Program-made: the position numbers and the translations under genes | The notes under the pieces: model-generated | The model's database searches: none | The model's input: the letters and a program-made list of their open reading frames with translations, nothing else | Told to the model about the DNA's origin: nothing | From: Calothrix anomala FACHB-343 | GTDB taxonomy: Bacteria > Cyanobacteriota > Cyanobacteriia > Cyanobacteriales > Nostocaceae | NCBI RefSeq assembly: GCF_014696435.1 | Contig: NZ_JACJQG010000019.1 | Coordinates: forward strand, 57,409-121,408 | Reading direction: 5' to 3' | DNA: 64,000 bases | Shown here: positions 45,936 through 54,065 of the stretch, piece after piece | Layout: the number at the start of each line of letters is the position of its first letter | Numbering within the stretch: position 1 is the first letter of the stretch

Positions 45936-48900
45936 ATGACAACCTACAAAACCATACCTAACAACTTATATAAAATCCAGTCGTCAAGAAAAAAATCCTC
46001 TAAAAATAATCAGGATGTTATTTTTAGCGAAAATCTCCAGATTGGTTCTAGTAGTGAACTCGACTTGTCTGAGATTTACGGAATAGTAGAGCGAGCGTTA
46101 AATAATACGTATCAATATCTCAGCAAGTTTCGATTTGATGGAGAGTACACCGAGAACTTGGAGACAGCGTTTGGGAATGATTTTGATGGGGAAGTAGCTA
46201 ATCAACTATTTGATAAATTTGCAGCAGGTAACTTTACCGATATTCCCACTATAAAGATTATAAATCGTAATGCAATTAATGGTGCAAATGGGGCTTTTTC
46301 TATCACTACGGGCAAGATTTATTTAGCGGCTGATTTTGTTAGCCAAAATGCTCAGAATCTTGATGCTATTGTGGCTGTGTTGTTGGAGGAAACTGGACAT
46401 TATATTGATGCTCAAATTAATGTAGCGGATGCAGCCGGGGATGAGGGGGATATTTTTGCGAGGTTGGTGCAAGGGAAGAGTATAAGTCAGCAAGAGTTAG
46501 CGGATTTGCGGGCTGAGGATGATACCGCGACGGTGACGTTGGCTGGTCAAATTGTTGGAATTGAAATGAATAATCCTAATCATTTCACACTAACAATGAA
46601 TTTTGATACTTTTACTTTGTCATCTCCTCTTGAGACTTTACACAGAAAAAGCCAGCCTGTGTCTGACAGAATTGCTCTTAGTAATTTTAACCCCAATAAA
46701 AAAACTTTTGTATTAATTCATGGATGGCAATCGAATCCGAGTGATGGATTTCGTAACACACCCGATCTATTGTCTCAGCAATATCCAGATGCTAATGTGA
46801 TTTCACTTGATTGGAGTTTCTGGGCGAATCCGCTAAATATAGGAAAATTTTTCGACTATATAATTGATTATCCTATGGTTACAAGCTGGCTTGATGATGT
46901 GGCAGCACTATTAAAGTCAGATCTAAAAGAAATAGGAGTACAACCTCATAACCTGACAATTATTGGACATAGTTTGGGATCTCATATAGCAGGACTTACA
47001 GGTCAAGAGTTTAAACAAGATTACTCTCTTGTAAAAGAGATTGTTGGACTCGATCCTGCGGGGGTTTTATTTGAAACTGTTGGACCAGATAGCCGAATAA
47101 GTCCTAATGATGCTGAAAGAGTAGTGGTCATTCATTCTAGTAATTCTTTAACGGGACTGGGATCAAATATAACATGGGGCTTAGGCTTGTATCGTGATGA
47201 TCTAGGGCATTTAGATATATACATTAAGAAAGATAATAAGCTTTATGGAGCAGATACTACACAACCAAATGAGCATGGTTTAGCAGTCGATGTATATAAA
47301 GATTTGGTGCGTGGACACGTATATGGGGGCAATAATCAATTTGGAAGTAATTTAAATTTTAATGATTCTTTTGATTTGAACAGGTTGAACGACCGCACCT
47401 TGACGGGGGAATACACCATAAATCTTAATACAAGGTTTATACAAAACTTTCTTAATAATGGTACAAATAATAACGATACTTACCTTATTGACGCTGATTC
47501 TCAATTAGGCTCACAAAGAATTAATGAAACCACAATTGCACTGAAGACTGCCCATAACACTTATATTCGGACTGATGCCGGTAGTGCTTTCTTTCAAAAT
47601 GGTCATGCAGGACCTTGGGAAGAATTTCAAATTATTACTCAGGATGATGGAAAAATTGGATTACAAACTATTAGAAATACCTATCTCAGAGCAAATTATG
47701 CTTGGATTGTAGATCAAGCTGGTAGTATTAATGATTGGGAAAAATTTAAGGTTATTGACCGGGGAAATGGAAACATTGCATTAGAAGCTCATTGGCCTCA
47801 AAATTTATTGAATGGATATCGAAATACATATATTCAAGCTACAAACACAGGTTTAATAACTCAAACCAATAACCTTGACTCTTGGGAAACATTTACGCCT
47901 ATTGTCCGCAATAACGATATAGATACGCTAGACTTCTCTGCAACTACCACTAAAACTATCAACCTAAACCTTGGCTTTTTTGGAGAACAGCAGATAAATG
48001 AAAATCTTTCTTTGACTTTAAGTACTACTCTAGGTTCGCAGACTTTCATAGATATAGAAAATGCTGTAGGTGGTAGTTTAAATGACACATTACTAGGAAA
48101 TGATTTAAATAATCTTCTGAAAGGAAATAATGGCAATGATAATCTTGAAGGTCGTGATGGCAACGACACTATATCAGGCGGGAATGGAAATGACTATTTA
48201 AGTGGTAGTCAGGGTGATGATACTCTTTATGGTGATTTTGCAACAACTGACAGCAGCTCTAACTCATTTAACTACAACGGCAGTACATATCTTCTAACCG
48301 GTGCCGGTACATGGCATCAAGCGCAAGCGCAAGCGCAGAGTTCAGGCGGAAATCTTGTCACTATTAACTCACAAGCAGAACAAGGCTGGTTAATTAATAC
48401 CTTTGGTAGTACTGACCAATTTTGGATTGGGTTGACAGATCAGGTGACAGAAGGCGAGTTCAAGTGGGTGAGCGGTGAAACCTCTACTTACACCAACTGG
48501 AAACCTGGGGAACCAAATAATACTTACCCCGGTGGTGCGCCGGAAAACTATGTACTGATGAATTCGGGTTCATCTGGCACATGGAACGATATTATTCCTG
48601 ATGTTTCTTACATGGGCATTATTGAAATCAGAGATGCTAATGACATCCTCAATGGTGGCGATGGTGATGATTATCTTTTTGGCGGTGCAGGAAACGATAC
48701 TCTCAATGGTGGTGCAGGTATTGATACACTGATTGGGGGTTTAGGCAATGATATTTACATTGTTGATACCACTAGTGACACAATTACCGAAAATGCCGGA
48801 GAAGGCACAGATACCATTGAATCGAGCGTCACCTTCAGCCTTGCTAACCTGCCAAACATTGAAAACCTGACTCTTACAGGAACAAGTGCGATTAACGGTG

Positions 48901-50273
48901 CAGGTAGTGCAGCTAATAACGTCATCACTGGTAATAGTGGTAACAACACCCTCAATGGTGGTGCTGGTAATGACACCCTTAATGGTGGTAACACTAATCC
49001 TTTCCTGTCTTTAGATGGTGTAAATGATTATGTAAATCTCAACAACCCATCTCACCTGAATTTCACTGGAGAGATTACCATCGAAGCTAGGGTAAAAGTA
49101 AAGGCTACTGGTTTCCTGCGTAACATTGTTTCTCATGGTCATGGGATAAATCCCAGTGGCGAAGTAGTTCTTAGGATTGCTGGCGATCAATATCAAATTG
49201 GCTCTTCGGGTAGTAGCGAGAATTTTACTGTCTATACCGTACCCAGCGAAGATATTGGCAATTGGGTTCATCTGGCTGGAGTGTATGACACTCAGGCACA
49301 GGCATGGAAACTCTACCGCAATGGTATGTTGGTTAGTTCTACTGCTTCCAGCACAGGAGCAGTGCAGGTTAATGAAAACTGGGCAATTGGTGCCAGAGGA
49401 ACTGGAACAGAACGATTTTTTAATGGCGATATTGACGAAGTTCGCATCTGGAATAAAGCCCGGACTCAGCAAGAAATTCAAGCTAACCTAAACCAGACTT
49501 TGGCAGGAAATGAGGCTAACTTGTTTGGTTACTGGAATTTTGACAACGTTGCTGGCTCGACAATTACTGACTTAGCCAAAGGCAATAATGGTACTTTGAC
49601 TAATGGTGCATCGATTATTTCAGGTAATGACATCCTCGTAGGCGGTTTAGGCAATGATACTTACATTGTTGATACCACTAGTGACACAATTACCGAAAAT
49701 GCCGGAGAGGGTACAGATACTATTCAATCGAGTGTTAGCTTCAGCCTAGCTGCACTGCCAAACATCGAAAACCTCACCCTGACAGGAACAACTGCGATTA
49801 ACGGTACAGGCAACGCCGCTAATAACGTCATCTCAGGCAACAGTGGTAACAACAGCCTTAATGGTGGTGCTGGTAATGATAGATTAACTGGGGGATCTGA
49901 AAAAGATACTCTAACCGGAGGGCTAGGTGCAGATAGGTTTGACTACCGCAACTTAGCTGATTCCGTCCTCGTTAACTTTGATGTGATTACTGACTTCAAT
50001 GCTAATGCTGGTAATGATCTATTCCTCGTTTCCACTGTACGAGCCGGATTTTTGAATGCTGGATCTGTTGCAACTCTTGATAAAGTGGGCATTGAAGCAA
50101 AATTAACCACCGCTAATTTTGCTGCTAACTTTGCTGCTCAGTTCACCTTTGGTAGCCGTACTTTTGTTGCTATTAATGATGCTACAGCAGGGTTTAGTGA
50201 AACTGCTGATGCTATTATTGAGGTGACAGGATTAACTGGCACTCTGGGAATTAATAACTTCACAGTATCTTAG
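45936..50273 (+). CDS. Giant RTX exoprotein with lipase, fascin-like, C-type lectin and LamG domains
   Basis: 1445 residues from ATG 45936, which has GGAG 9 nt upstream. Domain order by residue: N-terminal module with VLLEETGHYIDAQIN and AGDEGDIFARLVQGKSIS (about 130-200); pancreatic-type lipase/esterase (about 255-470) with FVLIHGWQSNPSDGF and nucleophile GHSLGS (Ser346); beta-trefoil fascin-like domain (about 530-660, NTYIRTD, NTYLRAN, NTYIQAT); RTX repeats (711-765); C-type lectin-like domain (773-896) with WIGLTDQVTEGEFKWVSGE and the EPNN sugar-binding signature; RTX (901-1018); LamG concanavalin-like domain (1021-1208); RTX (1228-1338); secretion tail. Likely a type I secreted, calcium-dependent surface enzyme that binds glycans and hydrolyses lipids or esters. 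No T1SS genes are adjacent. Confidence 0.88.
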   Translation: MTTYKTIPNNLYKIQSSRKKSSKNNQDVIFSENLQIGSSSELDLSEIYGIVERALNNTYQYLSKFRFDGEYTENLETAFGNDFDGEVANQLFDKFAAGNFTDIPTIKIINRNAINGANGAFSITTGKIYLAADFVSQNAQNLDAIVAVLLEETGHYIDAQINVADAAGDEGDIFARLVQGKSISQQELADLRAEDDTATVTLAGQIVGIEMNNPNHFTLTMNFDTFTLSSPLETLHRKSQPVSDRIALSNFNPNKKTFVLIHGWQSNPSDGFRNTPDLLSQQYPDANVISLDWSFWANPLNIGKFFDYIIDYPMVTSWLDDVAALLKSDLKEIGVQPHNLTIIGHSLGSHIAGLTGQEFKQDYSLVKEIVGLDPAGVLFETVGPDSRISPNDAERVVVIHSSNSLTGLGSNITWGLGLYRDDLGHLDIYIKKDNKLYGADTTQPNEHGLAVDVYKDLVRGHVYGGNNQFGSNLNFNDSFDLNRLNDRTLTGEYTINLNTRFIQNFLNNGTNNNDTYLIDADSQLGSQRINETTIALKTAHNTYIRTDAGSAFFQNGHAGPWEEFQIITQDDGKIGLQTIRNTYLRANYAWIVDQAGSINDWEKFKVIDRGNGNIALEAHWPQNLLNGYRNTYIQATNTGLITQTNNLDSWETFTPIVRNNDIDTLDFSATTTKTINLNLGFFGEQQINENLSLTLSTTLGSQTFIDIENAVGGSLNDTLLGNDLNNLLKGNNGNDNLEGRDGNDTISGGNGNDYLSGSQGDDTLYGDFATTDSSSNSFNYNGSTYLLTGAGTWHQAQAQAQSSGGNLVTINSQAEQGWLINTFGSTDQFWIGLTDQVTEGEFKWVSGETSTYTNWKPGEPNNTYPGGAPENYVLMNSGSSGTWNDIIPDVSYMGIIEIRDANDILNGGDGDDYLFGGAGNDTLNGGAGIDTLIGGLGNDIYIVDTTSDTITENAGEGTDTIESSVTFSLANLPNIENLTLTGTSAINGAGSAANNVITGNSGNNTLNGGAGNDTLNGGNTNPFLSLDGVNDYVNLNNPSHLNFTGEITIEARVKVKATGFLRNIVSHGHGINPSGEVVLRIAGDQYQIGSSGSSENFTVYTVPSEDIGNWVHLAGVYDTQAQAWKLYRNGMLVSSTASSTGAVQVNENWAIGARGTGTERFFNGDIDEVRIWNKARTQQEIQANLNQTLAGNEANLFGYWNFDNVAGSTITDLAKGNNGTLTNGASIISGNDILVGGLGNDTYIVDTTSDTITENAGEGTDTIQSSVSFSLAALPNIENLTLTGTTAINGTGNAANNVISGNSGNNSLNGGAGNDRLTGGSEKDTLTGGLGADRFDYRNLADSVLVNFDVITDFNANAGNDLFLVSTVRAGFLNAGSVATLDKVGIEAKLTTANFAANFAAQFTFGSRTFVAINDATAGFSETADAIIEVTGLTGTLGINNFTVS

Positions 50274-50725
50274 TTGTAACAAATAATGTTCATGGAAGTC
50301 GGCGGGAAACTCCATCCCCTTGTGGGTGGAGAGGGATAGCCGCCCGCCGACTTGGGGCATTGGGCATTGGGCATTGGTAACCATTCATGCCCAATGCCCC
50401 ATTCCCCATGCCCAAAAACTCCGATCCGTGGGTGGAGTTTTTTATTTGATGATTGGCGATCGCATAGCGAATCTTACTTAGGACTTACGCACAAGACAAC
50501 GAAAGTAGAGTTTATTCATGAACGTTACGCAAGAATTAGGTTTGCGATCGCATCTTGCGTAAGTCCTATTACTGCTCAACCACAGATCTGATGCATTTGG
50601 ATATTGGGAGGATATTAACCCTCAAAAAGTATTGTGATTAACATTAACTACTTCTAAACCTATCCTCACAGGGAAAGGTTTGGAGAGGGATTATTAGGTA
50701 AACTTTACAACTTCCAAACAACCTC
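50274..50725. repeat. Repeat-rich gap downstream of the RTX lipase
   Basis: AGTCGGCGGGAAACTCCATC...CCCGCCGACTT (50297-50353) with an internal CTCCATCCCCTTGTGGGTGG hairpin, GGGCATT heptamers (50354-50409), GTGGGTGGAGTTTTTTAT (50428-50445) and an AGGACTTACGCA-ended MITE (50478-50570). No gene. Confidence 0.6.
50478..50570. mobile_element. MITE with AGGACTTACGCA terminal inverted repeats
   Basis: AGGACTTACGCACAAGA at the left and TCTTGCGTAAGTCCTA at the right, about 92 bp apart. A lone CGGACTTACGCACA end is also seen near 37949. Non-coding; it resembles non-autonomous derivatives of cyanobacterial insertion sequences. Confidence 0.65.
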
Positions 50726-51034
50726 TTAAGCTACATCATTAAACTGAAGTTGAGGAATTTGATTGCACACTTCTGCATTCTCTTCCACAGCTTTACGTAA
50801 GTCATATTGCGTTTGTAAATTCAACCAAAACTGAGGGCTGTTAGCAAAATAGCGAGATAGCCGCAAAGCTGTATCTGCTTTAATACTGCGCTTTCCTGAT
50901 AAAATTTCGCTAATCCTTGTTTGAGATACATTTATATCTTTGCTCAATCTATAAGGTGTAATATTTAGCGGTTCCAAAAATTCTACTTGTAGAATTTCAC
51001 CAGGATGGATATTTGGCAGACGGTTGTTAATCAT
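50726..51034 (-). CDS. higA: HigA-family antitoxin
   Basis: 102 residues. Opening NIHPGEILQVEFLEPLNITP and the HTH_3/XRE helix-turn-helix LSKDINVSQTRISEILSGKR, then IKADTALRLSRYFANSPQFW with LNLQTQYDLR, typical of HigA (VapI) antidotes. It should bind and neutralise HigB and repress the operon. The gene is intact while the toxin frame just upstream is broken (51046-51180), so this is now an orphan antitoxin. Confidence 0.9.
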   Translation of the reverse strand: MINNRLPNIHPGEILQVEFLEPLNITPYRLSKDINVSQTRISEILSGKRSIKADTALRLSRYFANSPQFWLNLQTQYDLRKAVEENAEVCNQIPQLQFNDVA

Positions 51035-51045
51035 GATTTTTGTAT

Positions 51046-51180
51046 TCAGTGGTAGTCTACTATTTCAACTTCCGAAGCATTATTTTCTTCTGTCTAAACA
51101 AAGCAGATTCGCCATTGTTCATTAATCCGAATACTATACTGTCCTTTTCTGTCACTAACTAGAGTGAATGCGCAAATCAT
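51046..51180 (-). pseudogene. higB: Remnant of higB toxin gene
   Basis: Read on the minus strand, the sequence gives LVSDRKGQYSIRINEQWRIC then FV, a TAG codon, TEENNASEVEIVDYH and TGA. This is the C-terminal half of HigB (GQYSIRINDQWRICF.W...VEIVDYH) with the usual Trp codon TGG changed to TAG. The N-terminal half is missing and replaced by unrelated sequence. The stop lies 12 nt before the higA ATG, the normal spacing. It is too short to appear as an ORF and was found by reading upstream of higA. Confidence 0.8.
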
Positions 51181-51206
51181 TAGTTATGAGGGGTTGCGAG
51201 GGGTCA

Positions 51207-51239
51207 GATCCCCGACTTCTTTAAGAAGTCGGGGATCTT
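51207..51239. repeat. Perfect palindrome GATCCCCGACTTCTT / AAGAAGTCGGGGATC
   Basis: A 15-bp perfect stem with a minimal loop, followed by CGTAGGGGCGGGG...CCCCGCCC (51258-51280), both dispersed repeat types. It sits just upstream of the higB remnant. Confidence 0.75.
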
Positions 51240-51410
51240 GCAGCCCAGATGCATTCGTAGGGGCGGGGTCTCCCCGCCCTTTACTGTGCAATAATCAGTG
51301 ATACTGGGCACTTATTGAGAAATTTACCAGTCATTAATCTCAGTAATCGCGGTTGAACGTAGTCAATTTATTGGCTATGCTGTATCGCTAGCAGTCTTTA
51401 TTGGTGAACT

Positions 51411-51674
51411 ATGAAAATACTCAAATTGATTTTACTTGCTTGTCCTGCTTTTCTCGCATCTGTGCTATTCATCACCAATCCCGCACATGCAGCCAGTATA
51501 AACTCTGCACCAGCTACAGAAATTGTTATGGTAGCATCTGCACAACCAAACCATGAATTAATCGCCCCAAAATTAACATCAGAATCTAATCCCATCATGG
51601 ATCAACTCGGTTGTAGTTGCGCTGCTTGCGTTAAATCTAAATTTCATTTACTCCAAGGCAAATTACCCCTTTAA
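51411..51674 (+). CDS. Small secreted protein with C-terminal CxCxxC tail (second member)
   Basis: 87 residues. Signal peptide ILKLILLACPAFLASVLFIT ending at AHA, a short polar middle, and the tail LGCSCAACVKSKFHLLQGKL. The G-C-x-C-x-x-C motif followed by basic and hydrophobic residues parallels the end of the 27717-28091 protein. The antisense frame is open over much of it but lacks any motif. The role is unknown; the conserved tail after a cleavable signal suggests an exported peptide or metal-binding protein. Confidence 0.7.
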   Translation: MKILKLILLACPAFLASVLFITNPAHAASINSAPATEIVMVASAQPNHELIAPKLTSESNPIMDQLGCSCAACVKSKFHLLQGKLPL

Positions 51675-51796
51675 TTGTCATCCAGAAGTCGTAGGGGCGG
51701 GTTAAACGAGATAGTAGTGAATGATTACATCTATCTATGAACCCATCCCTACAGGTTGCGATCAATTTGGTTAAAATCCTAACAAAGATAATTATT

Positions 51797-53968
51797 TCAC
51801 CATTGCGCTACTTGCTGTTTTAATTCCTCTATATCTAAATAGTCACTCACAAAAGCTTTGCGTAATAGCGGGTGCGGAATATATTCATCATATTTTTGCA
51901 ATTCTGGCGCTTCAGATTCACTCACCAAATACTCAGGAATAATTCTTTCTTCTGCCAAAGCTACAATTTCTTTACCCAAATATTCAACTTTATCTTTTCC
52001 TAATTTAACTGTTAAATAATAAGGACTGCTACCGCCAATACTTTTAATTTCTAAAGACTCTCGACAGCAAGAATTCAGCCATCTTTCCAAAGTGCGGAAA
52101 GCTAAAGTTCCCATCCAAGGGAAAATACAACATTTACCTTTACCTAAAACAATTATATTTTTTTTATCTAAGCCAGCATCTCTAGTTAACTGACGCACTG
52201 TGCGTAAACATTGCAACGCATTAGGCTGTAAATAGCTATATTCTAAATCTTCTAACAAAACTTGCCGCATTCGTTGCAAAACTCTTGTGTGAATAATTCC
52301 CCCTCCACCACGCCAATAAATACTCGCTTTACCCTCTACTTGCTTCACAGAAATCACCCTTTTCTTAAAGTCAACTTCTGTTACTTCCCATGTTCTCCCA
52401 GCTAAGGCGAATTGATTCCCCACAATTGGCGGTTTGACAATACTCCCAATTTCTGTTGCACCTTGCTTAACTACATATTCCTGACTATCAGCAAAGACAG
52501 CATAAAATTGAAACTTGCGCACGATACGTTCACCAGTCAAGCCAATAATTAATTTACCAGTTTCCGTTTTTTGAATATGGTCAATATCAATTAAATATCT
52601 CAGCAATAATCTAAAATCTTCTTGAGAAATCGCTGCAAATGGAGGTAAGCTAAAAACTTGCTTTGCTAAAGCCGCAGGTGTCATTTCTCCCGTTGCTGCT
52701 AAAATACTCATTGTCTGCTGATATAGCAAACTAAAAGGATATTTTACAGGCTTAATCGGCTCAATCCAACGTTCTTCTAAATAAAGTTGAATAATCGCGA
52801 TAGACTGCAATAATTGCCAAGGAATTTGTTCTACTAAAGGTGCATCTAATCCTGGTTGAGTTTCTGCACAGACAAAGCGCATATCAGCCGCTTCACCTCT
52901 TCTTCCCGTGCGTCCTAATCTTTGTAAAAAACTCGCGACAGACAGCGGCGATTCTAACTGAATTACCCTTTCTAAATGACCAATATCTATGCCTAATTCT
53001 AGAGTTAAAGTAGCTGCTGTCACTGCTGGATTATTCGGTTCTCGCATTGCATTTTCAGCTACTTGTCGTAAACTTGCTGAAATACTACCATGATGTACGT
53101 GATAAATATCTGGTAAAGATTGTTCTGTAGCAATTCTTCTTAAAGATGCAATTACAGATTCCGTTTGCGTGCGGTTATTACCAAATATCAAACATTTGCG
53201 GGACTTGCTAAGATTAAATAAATATCTATCATATTGCGTGACTTCAATTTCATCAACTTCATCGTTGAGATAAAAATGTTCCACAGCTAATTTTACTTGG
53301 CGTTTTCCCGACTCAATTTTTGGCGTAATTACTGATTTATCTGTTCCCGAACGTAACCAATCTTCCGCCATTGAATAATCGCCAAGGGTAGCCGATAAAC
53401 CAATGCGTCGGGGTTGGGTTTGGGTAATGTTTGCTAAACGCTGCAATTGACAAATGATTTGACAACCGCGTTCTGAACCCATAAAAGCGTGAATTTCATC
53501 AATAACAACAAAGCGTAAATCCCCAAATAAGCGGATTAATTCATGATGTTTATTTACTAATAAACTTTCTAAAGATTCTGGCGTAATTTGCAAAACACCT
53601 TTGGGATTTTTTAATAGCTTATTTTTCTGATTTTGAGATACATCACCGTGCCAATGCCATACTGGAATATCTGCGGCTTTGAGTAAACCATTGAGGCGTT
53701 CAAATTGATCGTTAATTAAAGCTTTAATGGGGCCAATATATAGCGCACCTATGGTATTAGCAGGGTTTTCATACAATCGAGTCACCACAGGTAAAAATGC
53801 GGCTTCTGTTTTTCCTGCGGCTGTTGCGGCTGCAACTAGTAAATGAGCATCGGTATCAAATATGACTTGACAAGCGGCTATTTGTGCTGGGCGTAATTCA
53901 GTCCAGTTGTGATTATAGATATATTCTTGGATAAAAGGCGCAAGTCGATGAAAGATTTCATTGGTCAT
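51797..53968 (-). CDS. Lhr-like superfamily 2 helicase next to the CRISPR array
   Basis: 723 residues. Motif I ATAAGKTEAAFLPVV, Ia YIGPIKALINDQ, motif II DEIH in VVIDEIHAFMGSERGCQ, motif III LSATLGD, motif IV to VI region HHGSISASLRQVAENAMREP, then TLELGIDIGHLERVIQ and LGRTGRRG. The C-terminal region resembles the Lhr-specific part (GNQFALAGRTWEVTEVDFKK). It is a DNA/RNA-dependent ATPase probably acting in repair or nucleic-acid surveillance. There is no HD nuclease domain, so this is not Cas3. The array ends 98 bp upstream of its start and is read toward it, but functional linkage is unproven. Confidence 0.87.
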   Translation of the reverse strand: MTNEIFHRLAPFIQEYIYNHNWTELRPAQIAACQVIFDTDAHLLVAAATAAGKTEAAFLPVVTRLYENPANTIGALYIGPIKALINDQFERLNGLLKAADIPVWHWHGDVSQNQKNKLLKNPKGVLQITPESLESLLVNKHHELIRLFGDLRFVVIDEIHAFMGSERGCQIICQLQRLANITQTQPRRIGLSATLGDYSMAEDWLRSGTDKSVITPKIESGKRQVKLAVEHFYLNDEVDEIEVTQYDRYLFNLSKSRKCLIFGNNRTQTESVIASLRRIATEQSLPDIYHVHHGSISASLRQVAENAMREPNNPAVTAATLTLELGIDIGHLERVIQLESPLSVASFLQRLGRTGRRGEAADMRFVCAETQPGLDAPLVEQIPWQLLQSIAIIQLYLEERWIEPIKPVKYPFSLLYQQTMSILAATGEMTPAALAKQVFSLPPFAAISQEDFRLLLRYLIDIDHIQKTETGKLIIGLTGERIVRKFQFYAVFADSQEYVVKQGATEIGSIVKPPIVGNQFALAGRTWEVTEVDFKKRVISVKQVEGKASIYWRGGGGIIHTRVLQRMRQVLLEDLEYSYLQPNALQCLRTVRQLTRDAGLDKKNIIVLGKGKCCIFPWMGTLAFRTLERWLNSCCRESLEIKSIGGSSPYYLTVKLGKDKVEYLGKEIVALAEERIIPEYLVSESEAPELQKYDEYIPHPLLRKAFVSDYLDIEELKQQVAQW

Positions 53969-53976
53969 AGATTTTA

Positions 53977-54036
53977 GTCAACAGTCCATAGTCAATAGTC
54001 CATAGTATTTAACTTTGGTTATTAACTGTTGACAAG
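53977..54036. repeat. GTCAATA-type heptamers between helicase gene and array
   Basis: GTCAACAGTCCATAGTCAAT units followed by TTAACTGTTGAC. They separate the trailer end of the CRISPR array from the helicase start. Confidence 0.7.
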
Positions 54037-54065
54037 CCTAATTTTTATCGGTTGCAATGAATTCT

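Noticed and set aside
51797-53968. Cas3 helicase
   Set aside because: No HD domain or Cas3 signature; the motifs and C-terminal region fit Lhr-type helicases.
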